A DNA stretch of 64,000 nt from Variovorax sp. PBS-H4 (lineage in GTDB: Bacteria; Pseudomonadota; Gammaproteobacteria; Burkholderiales; Burkholderiaceae_C): positions 2,852,001 through 2,916,000 of the forward strand of contig NZ_LR594675.1 in the NCBI RefSeq assembly GCF_901827205.1. The letters run 5' to 3'. Below the pieces are notes generated by a model that was not told the DNA's origin, searched no databases, and worked only from the letters and a program-made list of their open reading frames with translations. Each line of letters opens with the position of its first letter. The stretch's first letter is position 1. The translations under genes and the position numbers were made by a program. Positions 18,140 to 26,992 of the stretch are shown one piece after another.

Positions 18140-19666
18140 ATGCACAAATTCGACGAGATGTACGAGCAGCTGCCCTACCAAGGCGCCGCGATCCGGAACC
18201 ACTACAAGCGCTACGACCAGTGGCTCGCCAAGCAGCCTTCCGAGGTCATGCGCTCGCGGCGCGAAGAGGCGGAAATGATCTTCCGCCGGGTCGGCATCAC
18301 CTTTGCCGTCTACGGCGCGAAGGACGAGGACGGCTCGGGCACCGAGCGCCTGATCCCGTTCGACCTGCTGCCGCGCATCATCCCCGCGCACGAATGGGAA
18401 AGCATGGAGCGGGGCCTGGTGCAGCGCGTGACCGCGCTCAACCGTTTCATCCACGACGTGTACCACGGGCAGGAAATCATCAAGGCCGGCGTCGTGCCTT
18501 CGGAGCAGATCTTCAACAACGCGCAGTACCGGCCCGAGATGGTGGGCGTGAAGGTCCCCAACGACGTCTACTCGCACATCTCGGGCATCGACATCGTGCG
18601 CGCACCGGACGCCAGCGGCAACGGCGAGTACTACGTGCTCGAAGACAACCTGCGCGTGCCCAGCGGCGTGAGCTACATGCTCGAGAACCGCAAGATGATG
18701 ATGCGGCTCTTTCCCGATCTCTTCAGCCAGAACCGCGTCGCGCCGGTGGCGCACTATCCCGACCTGCTGCTCGAGACCTTGCGCGCGTCCGCGCCTCCCG
18801 CCACCGCGGAGCCCACGGTGGTGGTGCTCACGCCCGGCATGTACAACAGCGCCTATTTCGAGCACGCCTTCCTCGCGCAGCAGATGGGCGTGGAGCTGGT
18901 CGAGGGGCAGGACCTCTTCGTCAAGGACGACTTCGTCTACATGCGCACCACCCGCGGGCCGCGGCGCGTGGACGTGATCTACCGCCGCGTGGACGACGAC
19001 TTCCTCGACCCCGAGGTGTTCCGCCCCGGCTCGACGCTGGGCTGCGCCGGCCTGATGCGCGCGTACCGCGAAGGCAACGTGGTGATCTGCAATGCGGTCG
19101 GCACCGGCGTGGCCGACGACAAGTCCATCTATCCGTATGTGCCGAAGATGATCGAGTTCTACCTCGGCGAGCAGCCGATCCTGAAGAACGTGCCGACCTG
19201 GGTGTGCCGCAACAAGGACGACCTCGACTACACACTGGCCAACATGAAGGACCTGGTGGTCAAGGAAGTCCACGGCGCCGGCGGCTACGGCATGCTGATC
19301 GGCCCGGCGGCGACGCAGGCCGAGATCGAGGATTTCAAGAAGGCCGTGCTGGCCAAGCCCGACGGCTACATCGCGCAACCCACGCTCAGCCTGTCGACCT
19401 CGCCCACCTACGTCGAGTCGGGCATCGCGCCGCGGCACATCGACCTGCGGCCTTTCGTGCTCTCGGGCAAGGAGGTGCAGATGGTCCCTGGCGGGCTCAC
19501 GCGCGTGGCGCTCAAGGAAGGTTCGCTGGTGGTCAACTCCTCGCAAGGCGGAGGCACCAAGGACACCTGGATCCTCGAGGGCGATCGGTGGAGCAAGCCG
19601 CGCAACGGCGAGTCGGGCCAAACGCAAACGCAAACGCAAACGCAAACGCAAACCCAGTCGAGCTGA
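18140..19666 (+). CDS. Circularly permuted ATP-grasp protein
   Basis: 508 aa, starting at ATG 18140 after AGGAG. It has the circularly permuted ATP-grasp landmarks FAVYGAKDEDG, VPSGVSYMLENR, LTPGMYNSAYFEHAFLAQQ and KEVHGAGGYGML, aligning with the N-terminal half of the 9249-11948 fusion. It presumably forms an amide bond using ATP in the cytoplasm. The C-terminus is a QTQTQTQT tail from a hexamer repeat. The alpha-E gene follows after 18 bases, so the pair is one operon. Unlike many relatives, no third transglutaminase gene follows; those lie on the other strand 3 kb away. Confidence 0.88.
   Translation: MHKFDEMYEQLPYQGAAIRNHYKRYDQWLAKQPSEVMRSRREEAEMIFRRVGITFAVYGAKDEDGSGTERLIPFDLLPRIIPAHEWESMERGLVQRVTALNRFIHDVYHGQEIIKAGVVPSEQIFNNAQYRPEMVGVKVPNDVYSHISGIDIVRAPDASGNGEYYVLEDNLRVPSGVSYMLENRKMMMRLFPDLFSQNRVAPVAHYPDLLLETLRASAPPATAEPTVVVLTPGMYNSAYFEHAFLAQQMGVELVEGQDLFVKDDFVYMRTTRGPRRVDVIYRRVDDDFLDPEVFRPGSTLGCAGLMRAYREGNVVICNAVGTGVADDKSIYPYVPKMIEFYLGEQPILKNVPTWVCRNKDDLDYTLANMKDLVVKEVHGAGGYGMLIGPAATQAEIEDFKKAVLAKPDGYIAQPTLSLSTSPTYVESGIAPRHIDLRPFVLSGKEVQMVPGGLTRVALKEGSLVVNSSQGGGTKDTWILEGDRWSKPRNGESGQTQTQTQTQTQTQSS
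19619..19654 (+). repeat. CAAACG hexamer microsatellite at the end of the ATP-grasp gene
   Basis: Five perfect copies (19619-19648) plus a degenerate sixth encode alternating Gln-Thr immediately before the stop. It has the same unit and codon phase as the tract at 8282-8317. Copy-number change would alter only tail length. Confidence 0.85.
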
Positions 19667-19684
19667 TCCAGGAGAGCACACGCC

Positions 19685-20641
19685 ATGTTGTCACGCACCG
19701 CGGATCACCTCTACTGGATGTCTCGCTACACCGAGCGGGCGGAGAACACCGCCCGCATGCTAGACGTCAACTACCAGACCTCGCTGCTGCCGCAGTCGGC
19801 GGAAGTCGCCAAGTACGGCTGGCAAGGCCTGCTGTCGATCAGCGAACTGCTTCCGGCCTTCAACGAGAAGTACGACCAGATCACGCCCGACCGGGTGATG
19901 GAGTTCATGGTCAAGGACGAGTCCAATTCGTCGTCCATCCTTTCTTGCCTGCGTGCCGCACGCGAGAACGCGCGGGCGGTGCGGGGCGCGCTCACCACCG
20001 AATCGTGGGAGACGCAGAACACCACCTGGCTCGAGGTCAACCGCATGCTGCGCGCGGGGGACTTCGAACGCGACCCGGGGCAGTTCTTCGAGTGGGTCAA
20101 GTTCCGCTCGCACCTGTCGCGCGGCGTGACCGTGGGCACCATGCTGCAGGACGAGGCCTTCCACTTCTCGCGCCTGGGCACTTTCATCGAACGTGCAGAC
20201 AACACGGCGCGTCTGGTCGACGTGAAGTTCCACGCGCTCAACAGCGAGTTCTTCGGCACCGCGACCGAGGAGGACCAGGAGTACGACTTCTACCACTGGA
20301 GCGCGATCCTGCGCAGCGTCTCGGCTTTCGAGGTCTACCGCAAGGTGTACCGCGATGTGATCAAGCCGGAGCGCGTGGCCGAGCTGCTGATCCTGCGGCC
20401 CGACATGCCGCGCTCACTGCACGCCAGCCTCATCGAGGTGGTGAACGATCTCCAGAAGGTGCAGAACGACCAGAGTGCAGAGACTCAGCGCCGCGCCGGC
20501 AAGTTGCTGGCAGACCTGCAGTACGCCGTGGTCGACGAGATCCTCGCGACCGGCCTGCACGCGTACCTCACGCAGTTCCTCGACCGGGTGAACGACCTGG
20601 GGTGGCGCATCAGCCAGGACTTCCTGGTGCCGGGGCACTGA
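19685..20641 (+). CDS. Alpha-E domain protein (DUF403)
   Basis: 318 aa, all helical in character, opening with the family signature LSRTADHLYWMSRYTERAENTARMLD. A second internal copy of the same type (FIERADNTARLVDVKFHAL) lies near the middle. Alpha-E proteins accompany circularly permuted ATP-grasp and transglutaminase genes and have no proven activity. It lies 18 bases after its ATP-grasp partner and is the stand-alone version of the C-terminal domain of the 9249-11948 protein. Confidence 0.88.
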   Translation: MLSRTADHLYWMSRYTERAENTARMLDVNYQTSLLPQSAEVAKYGWQGLLSISELLPAFNEKYDQITPDRVMEFMVKDESNSSSILSCLRAARENARAVRGALTTESWETQNTTWLEVNRMLRAGDFERDPGQFFEWVKFRSHLSRGVTVGTMLQDEAFHFSRLGTFIERADNTARLVDVKFHALNSEFFGTATEEDQEYDFYHWSAILRSVSAFEVYRKVYRDVIKPERVAELLILRPDMPRSLHASLIEVVNDLQKVQNDQSAETQRRAGKLLADLQYAVVDEILATGLHAYLTQFLDRVNDLGWRISQDFLVPGH

Positions 20642-20642
20642 A

Positions 20643-20748
20643 GGGATTAATCCCAAGCCAGCGGGAGCTCCGGCTGCGGTAAGGCGCAAGTCCTTATCGA
20701 TTTCATCCGTCGGCTTTTGGAGGGGATGCATTTCATTGCAGCCCCTCC
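20643..20748 (+). promoter_or_regulatory. Palindrome and stem-loop between the alpha-E gene and the type I secretion operon
   Basis: GGGATTAATCCC (20643-20654) is a perfect palindrome directly after the alpha-E stop. A stronger stem GGAGGGG / CCCCTCC (20719-20748) has inner TGCA/TGCA pairing. No T-run follows either. They may be mRNA-stabilising ends or protein sites. The rest of 20749-20922 holds no gene; a weak GCCG/CGGC hairpin lies at 20853-20863. Confidence 0.35.
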
Positions 20749-20922
20749 ACGCTTCGGCTATCTTCCCGCGCCACACACAGCAAGGCTCGGGGAGTCGGAC
20801 AGCGCGTTTCTCGACAAGGCCGCACACCCCAGCTACCCATTGCTGAGGAGGCGCCGTCGCGGCGACTCCGTCAAGCTTCGCGGGTTTTTACCCAAATAAC
20901 ATCAAGGTTCAGGGAGTTGGTG

Positions 20923-23151
20923 ATGCAGGGAGTAGGAGAAGCCGCCGCATTGGCGGCGGGTTCGTGCGCGGGCCCGCAAGAGACGCACGCGCCAACCGCG
21001 GGCCATGCGCTGCAGGCGTTGTGCGCGGTGGCGCGCGTTCATCGCATCACGGCCGATCCGGCGACGCTCGCCCACCAACTCGGCATCAGCACCGGCGACG
21101 GCGCCGACATCCATCTGCTCTTGCGTGCGGCCCGGCACCTGGGTCTCAAGGCGAGGCGATCGAGACCGCCCATCGAGCGCCTCGCCACGACGCCCTTGCC
21201 CGCACTCGTGCAGATGCGCGGCGAGGAAGGGCGGATGCGCTGGATGGTCCTTGCGCAGTCCGATGCGAAGCGCGTGCTGCTGCATGATCCGGCGGCCATG
21301 CCGGCAGTGCCCAGTGCCATCGAGCCATTGGACGATTTCGCGCGCCAATGGACCGGCGAGATCATCCTCGTCACCAGCCGCGCCGGCCTCGCAGCGGAGC
21401 TGGCGAAGTTCGACTTCTCCTGGTTCGTTCCGAGCCTCGTCAAATACCGCCGGCTGCTGGGCGAGGTGCTGGCCATCTCCTTCATGCTCCAGCTCCTCGC
21501 GCTGGTGAGCCCGCTGTTCTTCCAGGTGGTCATGGACAAGGTGCTGGTGCATCGCGGCCTCACCACGCTGGATGTGCTCGTCATCGGCCTGGTGGTGGTC
21601 GTCGTGTTCGAAAGCCTGCTCAACGGATTGCGCAGCCATGTCTTCAGCCACACCACCAGCCGCATCGACATCGAGCTCGGCACGCGGTTGTTCCGCCACC
21701 TGGTGCAGCTGCCGCTGGCCTACTTCCAGGCCCGCAGGATCGGCGATTCGGTGGCGCGCGTGCGCGAGCTGGAGAACATCCGCAGCTTCCTCACCGGCAA
21801 TGCGCTCACCGTCGTGCTCGATATCGTGTTCTCGGTAGTGTTCATCGGCGTCATGCTGTTCTACAGCGCGTCCTTGACGCTCATCGTGCTGGCCAGCTTG
21901 CCGCTCTACTTCGGGCTGAGCCTCGCCATCGTGCCTGTCCTGCGCCGCCGGCTGGACCAGAAATTCGCGCGCGGCGCGGAGAACCAGGCCCTGCTGGTGG
22001 AGACCGTCAGCGCCATCCAGACCGTCAAGGCCACCGCCCTCGAGCCCGTCTTCGGCCGGCACTGGGACGAGCAGCTCGCGGCCTATGTCTCGGCCAGCTT
22101 CAGGACCCAGAGCCTCGCGAGCTGGGGCCACGAGGGCATCAACCTGACGGGGAAGCTCGTCAACGCCGCCACGCTCTGGTGGGGCGCTCATCTGGTGATG
22201 GACAACCAGCTCACCGTCGGCCAGTTCGTTGCCTTCAACATGTTCGCCCAGCGCGTGGCGCAACCGATCATGCGCATGGCGCAGCTGTGGACCGACTTCC
22301 AGCAGACCGGCATCTCGATGGCCCGGCTGGGCGACATCCTCAACACCCGCACAGAAGCCGCGCCGATCGCTGCCGCGCGCCTGCCCGCCCTCAAGGGCCA
22401 TGTCACGCTGGACCAGCTGAGCTTCCGCTACCGGCCCGAGGCGCCGCCCGTGCTCCAGGGCGTCAGCCTCGAAGTCCGCCCCGGCGAGGTGATCGGCATC
22501 GTCGGGCGCTCCGGCTCCGGCAAGAGCACGCTGACCAAGCTGATCCAGCGGCTCTACACGCCCGAGCAGGGGCGGGTCCTGGTCGACGGGATCGACATCG
22601 GCCTGGTCGACGCCGCACAGCTGCGAAGACAGGTCGGCGTGGTGCTCCAGGAAAACGTGCTCTTCAATCGCAGCGTGCGCGAGAACATCGCCATTGCCGA
22701 CCCCGCAGCGCCGCTCGAATCCGTGATGCAGGCCGCCGGGCTGGCCGGCGCGCACGCCTTCATCAGCGAGCTGCCCGAGGGCTACGACACCGTCGTGGGC
22801 GAGCAGGGCGCATCCCTGAGCGGCGGCCAGCGCCAGCGCATCGCGATCGCCCGGGCGCTGTTCGCGCAGCCGCGCATCCTGATGTTCGACGAGGCCACCA
22901 GCGCACTCGACTACGAGAGCGAAGCCATCGTCCAGCACAACATGGCGCGCATCTGCCAGGGCCGCACCGTCTTCATCATCGCCCACCGGCTGAGTGCCGT
23001 GCGCCATGCACATCGCATCATCGTGATGGACAAGGGCGCCATCGTCGAAGAGGGCGCGCACGAGGCGCTGCTGGCCCGCCCGCAAAGCATCTATGCGCGG
23101 CTGTGGGCCATGCAGGCCGGCGGCCGGCCGACCGAAGGAGCTGAAGCATGA
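20923..23151 (+). CDS. Type I secretion ABC exporter, HlyB type, with C39-like domain
   Basis: 742 aa; ATG 20923 follows AGGGAG (GTG 20920 and TTG 20917 are in-frame alternatives). The N-terminal ~130 residues are a C39-peptidase-like domain whose catalytic cysteine motif is not seen (AGHALQALCAVARVHRI), as in HlyB exporters that bind rather than cleave RTX substrates. A TM exporter domain follows from about residue 160 to 460. The ATPase has Walker A GRSGSGKST, signature LSGGQRQR, Walker B ILMFDEATSALD and switch AHR. It overlaps the HlyD adaptor gene (ATGA). The outer-membrane TolC partner is absent from the window. The likely cargo is the RTX lipase array just downstream. Confidence 0.92.
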   Translation: MQGVGEAAALAAGSCAGPQETHAPTAGHALQALCAVARVHRITADPATLAHQLGISTGDGADIHLLLRAARHLGLKARRSRPPIERLATTPLPALVQMRGEEGRMRWMVLAQSDAKRVLLHDPAAMPAVPSAIEPLDDFARQWTGEIILVTSRAGLAAELAKFDFSWFVPSLVKYRRLLGEVLAISFMLQLLALVSPLFFQVVMDKVLVHRGLTTLDVLVIGLVVVVVFESLLNGLRSHVFSHTTSRIDIELGTRLFRHLVQLPLAYFQARRIGDSVARVRELENIRSFLTGNALTVVLDIVFSVVFIGVMLFYSASLTLIVLASLPLYFGLSLAIVPVLRRRLDQKFARGAENQALLVETVSAIQTVKATALEPVFGRHWDEQLAAYVSASFRTQSLASWGHEGINLTGKLVNAATLWWGAHLVMDNQLTVGQFVAFNMFAQRVAQPIMRMAQLWTDFQQTGISMARLGDILNTRTEAAPIAAARLPALKGHVTLDQLSFRYRPEAPPVLQGVSLEVRPGEVIGIVGRSGSGKSTLTKLIQRLYTPEQGRVLVDGIDIGLVDAAQLRRQVGVVLQENVLFNRSVRENIAIADPAAPLESVMQAAGLAGAHAFISELPEGYDTVVGEQGASLSGGQRQRIAIARALFAQPRILMFDEATSALDYESEAIVQHNMARICQGRTVFIIAHRLSAVRHAHRIIVMDKGAIVEEGAHEALLARPQSIYARLWAMQAGGRPTEGAEA

Positions 23152-24563
23152 GCGCGCAGGACTTGCTCGCCCGCTACCGCACCGTCTTCCGCGCCGCCTG
23201 GCAAGCCCGCCACGAACTCGCCGGCCCCAGGCGGTTGGCCGACGAACTGGCCTTCCTGCCTGCGGCCCTCAGCCTGCAAGACACCCCCGTGCATCCCGCC
23301 CCGCGCCGCCTCGCCTGCGCCATCGTCGCCTTGTTCCTCATCGCGCTGCTGTGGTCCATCATCGGCGAGGTCGACATCGTGGCGACCGCACCGGGCCGCA
23401 TCGTGGTGAGCGAGCGCACGAAGCTCGTCCAGCCCCTGGAGCGCAGCATCGTCCGCCGCGTCCTGGTGAAAGACGGCGATCGCGTCGAGGCCGGCCAGGT
23501 GCTGGTGGAGCTGGACCCTACCGCCGCCAGCGCCGACCGCACCAGCATCGACGAGCAGCTGAAGTCGGCGCAGTCGGAGCTGCTGCGCACGCGCACGCTG
23601 CTGCAAGCCATGCACCTGCCGGCGCGGCCGCCCGAGCTCGCCGGCCGCCTCCCGGCCGGCTGGTCCGAGGCCGATGCGCGCGCTGCGCGAACCCACCTGG
23701 CCGACGAATGGAGCGACATCACCGCCAAGCGGGCCCGGGCCGCCGCCGAGATCCAGCGGCGCCAGGCCGAGATCGCCACCGTGCACGAGATGATCGCCAA
23801 GCTGGAGACCACGCTGCCCATCGCCCGGCAACGAGAGGCCGACTTCCGCCAACTCGCGGAACAGGGCTTCATGTCCGCCCATGCCAACCAGGACCGCACG
23901 CGCGAGCGCATCGAGCTCGAACGCGACCTGGCCACCCAGCGCGCGCGCCTCGCCGAAGCAGCTGCGGCCTTGAAGGAAAGCGAGAACGCCCGCACCGCTT
24001 TTGTGGCCGAGACCCGCCGGGCCCTGGGCGAGCGCGAAGCAGCCGCCGAGCTTCGGGAGCAGCAAGGTGTGCAGGAACAGGCCAAGGCCGCGCAGCGCGA
24101 GCGCCTGACCCGCCTCCGGGCGCCGGTGGCCGGCACCGTCCAGCAGCTCGCGGCGCACACCGAGGGCGGCGTCGTCACCGAGGCTCAGCCGCTCATGGTC
24201 ATCGTCCCCGAGGGCGCGCAGGTCATGGCGGAAGTGACGCTGGAGAACAAGGACATCGGCTTCCTGCACGAAGGCCAGCAGGCCGAGGTCAAGTTCGAGA
24301 CCTTCCCGTTCACCCGCTACGGCACCGTGCCTGCCACCGTGCGCACAGTGACCGCCGATGCAGTGAACGACGAGAAGCGCGGCGCGATCTTTCCGGTGAC
24401 GCTGGTGCTCGAGCGCAGCCATATCGACATCGACGGCAAAGCGGTCAAGCTGGGGCCGGGGATGAACCTGACGGCGGAGGTGAAGACGGGCAAGCGGCGG
24501 ATCATCGAATACCTGTTGAGTCCGGTGCAGCGGGCAGCCGGCGAGAGTCTGCGCGAGCGTTGA
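23148..24563 (+). CDS. HlyD-family type I secretion membrane-fusion protein
   Basis: 471 aa, overlapping the exporter gene by four bases. One N-terminal TM segment (LACAIVALFLIALLWSII, about residues 51-68) precedes a beta-barrel/lipoyl half (VVSERTKLVQPLERSIVRRVLVK). A long coiled-coil hairpin spans about residues 130-310, then the second lipoyl half (LRAPVAGTVQQLAAHTEGGVV) and a C-terminal beta domain. It bridges the inner-membrane exporter to a TolC-type channel. Length and order match adaptors of RTX exporters. Confidence 0.92.
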   Translation: MSAQDLLARYRTVFRAAWQARHELAGPRRLADELAFLPAALSLQDTPVHPAPRRLACAIVALFLIALLWSIIGEVDIVATAPGRIVVSERTKLVQPLERSIVRRVLVKDGDRVEAGQVLVELDPTAASADRTSIDEQLKSAQSELLRTRTLLQAMHLPARPPELAGRLPAGWSEADARAARTHLADEWSDITAKRARAAAEIQRRQAEIATVHEMIAKLETTLPIARQREADFRQLAEQGFMSAHANQDRTRERIELERDLATQRARLAEAAAALKESENARTAFVAETRRALGEREAAAELREQQGVQEQAKAAQRERLTRLRAPVAGTVQQLAAHTEGGVVTEAQPLMVIVPEGAQVMAEVTLENKDIGFLHEGQQAEVKFETFPFTRYGTVPATVRTVTADAVNDEKRGAIFPVTLVLERSHIDIDGKAVKLGPGMNLTAEVKTGKRRIIEYLLSPVQRAAGESLRER

Positions 24564-24607
24564 AAGCCAGGCCCGCGAAGCGAAACGGAACAGAAGAGGA
24601 GAAGCGC

Positions 24608-24820
24608 ATGGACCTGGGCGATATCCCATTCGGCGTCTGGTCGAGCGTGGTGCTGGCCATTGCGGCCTTGGCATGGTTTCTCGGAGAGGACGCGACCAAC
24701 GAAAGGCGATATCGGCAACTCGTGCGTCTCGAGAAGATCCTGCTATGGGCCGCTGCGGTCGCGCTGGTAGCCGGCGCAATTGGCTCGGTGGGACTGTTCT
24801 TGTGGTGGTGGTTGGCGTGA
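24608..24820 (+). CDS. Small two-TM membrane protein of unknown function
   Basis: 70 aa, starting 44 bases after hlyD with a good ribosome-binding site (AGAGGAGAAGCGC). Two hydrophobic helices (VWSSVVLAIAALAWFL and the C-terminal ILLWAAAVALVAGAIGSVGLFLWWWLA) flank a charged loop EDATNERRYRQLVRLEK. I do not recognise the family. Its place at the end of the secretion operon and before the effector array suggests an accessory secretion protein, or a reduced relative of the two-TM proteins at 26066 and 28952, but it has no extramembrane domain. Confidence 0.6.
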   Translation: MDLGDIPFGVWSSVVLAIAALAWFLGEDATNERRYRQLVRLEKILLWAAAVALVAGAIGSVGLFLWWWLA

Positions 24821-24989
24821 ATCCACTCAAAGCGTTGCGCAATGCCCACAGGACTCAAATCTGACCAATTCTCGTTTGGGGATTATTCACATTGAATTCG
24901 GAGTCGCGGGTCGTTAACGTGCCGGACTTGATCCAGCGGGCGCCGTGTTCTTGATCGGCGCTGCACACAGAAGAATACAGGGAACCAAA

Positions 24990-25892
24990 ATGACAACTAC
25001 CCCAAACGTCGCCGACGACCTCGAGCACGTGCATCTGCAGATGGCGTCGAAGGCGCTTCGCAAGGTGTTAGATCTGCTGCACCGGCCCAAGGCATCGGTG
25101 GCCGATCCGGCCGGCATCAATCAGGTCGTCACCTTTACCGACGACCTGGCGTGGATCGTGGACTCGCTCCATATCCAGAACGTCTTGCTGCAGATGCTGC
25201 CCGCCAGCCAACGCGACAGCGACCAGGCTGTCGAGACGCTCAGCCGAATCCTGCAATGCGCGTTCAATCTGGAGTTGGCCGATGCGAATGCGCGTTTCGA
25301 CGAGGGCGAGGACAAGGCCGAAGGCGACGCGCTGGAGAACGTGCTCAATGCGCTGGCCGGCCTGGCCTTGGGGCCCCTTGGCCAACCGCGGCTGAAGGGG
25401 TCGCGAGACAGCAACGGCCGGCATCTGATGGAAGACCGGGGAGGCTTTACGGGGCGGAACACGTTCTACGCGGTGCTTCAACTGATCCAGCAGAGTGAGC
25501 TGTTCAAGAAGGCCGTCGCCGGAGAGGTGTCGTTGGGGCTGGTTGCAAGCGCCACCGACCTGACGCAAGACGCACGCATCGATTTCGGCGCATTTGCGGC
25601 CTTGTACGGTCTCACTCCGTTTGTGTTCACGTCCTCCACCCCTGATGCCTTCGATGCGATCGCGGGCAGGAACTGGGGCGTGATCTACGACGATTGGCAA
25701 GCGGACCGGGCGGCACTGATGGCGGGTGCCACGGTGGACGAATTGCATGTCACGGATCAATGGCTGGAGGATCGTGCGTTGCTGCTGGGGCGTAGGAGTC
25801 GTTTCTACGGGGGCAATGCGGGCGCAGGCGACAACACACTGCCGGCGTCTTCGCATCCTTCCGCTTGCTCGCCACGCAGAACATGCCCGTAG
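24990..25892 (+). CDS. Lipase-less paralogue of the RTX lipases (probable remnant)
   Basis: 300 aa. The first ~25 residues match the N-terminal tag of the two lipases (VHLQMASKAL versus LQMAAEAL / LQMASEAL). The next segment (DDLAWIVDSLHIQNVLLQMLP) aligns with the region after their lipase domain (LVLLVDSLSVQNTLAQIDP), so about 400 residues with the GxSxG core are missing. The remaining part (DARIDFGAFAALYGLTPF, WLEDRALLLG) matches the post-lipase domain of the 2608-aa protein. It stops before any RTX repeat. I read it as an internally deleted copy; no enzymatic role is expected. ATG 24990 follows GGGAACC. The preceding gap (24821-24989) holds no gene, only a weak TTGAAT/TTAACG promoter-like pair. 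Confidence 0.65.
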   Translation: MTTTPNVADDLEHVHLQMASKALRKVLDLLHRPKASVADPAGINQVVTFTDDLAWIVDSLHIQNVLLQMLPASQRDSDQAVETLSRILQCAFNLELADANARFDEGEDKAEGDALENVLNALAGLALGPLGQPRLKGSRDSNGRHLMEDRGGFTGRNTFYAVLQLIQQSELFKKAVAGEVSLGLVASATDLTQDARIDFGAFAALYGLTPFVFTSSTPDAFDAIAGRNWGVIYDDWQADRAALMAGATVDELHVTDQWLEDRALLLGRRSRFYGGNAGAGDNTLPASSHPSACSPRRTCP

Positions 25893-26065
25893 TTCCGGGG
25901 GGCAAGCCATGCCCTCGCGTGGATCTGCATTGGGCTGATCGGTTTTTATCGTTGCAGCTCTTCGAATCGCGAGCCAGGACCTGATTTCAATATCGACCTG
26001 TATGGCAACGACCTCCAGAGAGTCGGCGCTCAAGGAAGAACTTCAAAACAACAACGGAATTACGT
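25874..26065 (+). other. Decayed junction: conserved start context plus membrane-segment remnant
   Basis: 25874-25912 matches 28917-28955 at 31 of 39 positions, including the GGGGGxCAAGCCATGC that supplies the ribosome-binding site and start of the membrane protein at 28952. Here the ATG (25909) opens a frame of only nine codons. In the frame continuing past the 25892 stop, the DNA would read ALAWICIGLIGFYRC, a membrane-segment-like string, and stays open to about 26068. This looks like the ruined start of a former copy of the membrane-protein gene. Confidence 0.45.
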
Positions 26066-26992
26066 ATGACTTTCGATTTTGCAGACGTTCTCAAATTGGT
26101 CCTGTGGGTGTTCCTCGGGGCGCTGGCACTCGCACTCTTCATGGCGATCGGACTCGGCAAGACGGCGAAGGCTCGTTTAGGCGGGGCGCTGATGGTGTTG
26201 GCGTTCTTTGGGGCAATCACCGCTCTGGCTTACTACAAGCTCATTGCCGAGCCTCGGAAGTTTGCAGATGAAGAGGCGCGGAGGAAGGGGATACCGACTG
26301 CTGACGAATACAAGGAGCGCCATGCCAAGGCCAAGGCGTTGTTCGATGAGCGATGTAAGGCAGCGGGGGAGAAGATCTACCGAACTGTGGAGAACGTCGA
26401 CGGGGTGTTCGTCATGAAGCCCCGCACGGAGCAACTCAACTATGGCCAGCAGCACAAGCTGGACGATCCCTACGGCTACGCGGGGACTGGTGAAGCCTAT
26501 CTAAAGCTCTTTGTTCGTGGGAGGCCGACCGTTCCAGCAAGAACAGGAGAGTTGATTGATCCCGCTAACGTCGTGAGCTACAGATTTGTGGAGATCGCTG
26601 ATGAAACAGGTAAAGGCTTTTATCGCTATACCACGCCCATGCCGAAGGACGAGAGCGAGCGCATTACGCGGAATGGCGGAGGCGTGGTGCCACTAGTCAG
26701 GACATCAGTCCTCACGCGTACAGCTAGATATGCAATCACGTGGGCCGATATTTCCACACATGAAGACCGAGATCACTGGATAGCCGGCAGCTCGCAGCAG
26801 GTTGTTGACTTAGCGACGAATGAGGTCATCGCAGAGCGAATCGGCTACATGTTCGATCGCGGCCTTGGTGACATATCTGGAGGTCGTTCGCCTTGGAGTG
26901 CGGCACGCAGCAACGCGTGCCCGCCACTCAATGAAAAAACCTTCTACTTTTTTGATCGTGTAATTCAACCTGCCCGGGAGGCAATCAAATGA
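26066..26992 (+). CDS. Two-TM membrane protein, candidate immunity protein for the adjacent lipase (copy 1)
   Basis: 308 aa. Two TM helices (residues about 8-30 and 38-56) with a basic loop GKTAKAR between them are followed by a ~250-residue soluble domain. Positive-inside reasoning puts that domain in the periplasm. It contains exactly two cysteines (FDERCKAAG and SNACPP), both conserved in the copy at 28952, consistent with a disulphide. Shared motifs with that copy are AKALFDERCK, TW-DIS, HWIAGS, IAER-GY and RSPW. Its stop overlaps the lipase start by four bases (ATGA). Family unknown to me. Immunity is inferred from context; a secretion chaperone or lipase foldase is an alternative, though no foldase motif is seen. 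GC is below the surroundings. Confidence 0.6.
   Translation: MTFDFADVLKLVLWVFLGALALALFMAIGLGKTAKARLGGALMVLAFFGAITALAYYKLIAEPRKFADEEARRKGIPTADEYKERHAKAKALFDERCKAAGEKIYRTVENVDGVFVMKPRTEQLNYGQQHKLDDPYGYAGTGEAYLKLFVRGRPTVPARTGELIDPANVVSYRFVEIADETGKGFYRYTTPMPKDESERITRNGGGVVPLVRTSVLTRTARYAITWADISTHEDRDHWIAGSSQQVVDLATNEVIAERIGYMFDRGLGDISGGRSPWSAARSNACPPLNEKTFYFFDRVIQPAREAIK

Noticed and set aside
16894..20682. A long plus-strand frame spanning comEC, ATP-grasp and alpha-E genes
   Set aside because: It is out of frame with all three recognised proteins and very Arg/Ala-rich; a composition artefact.
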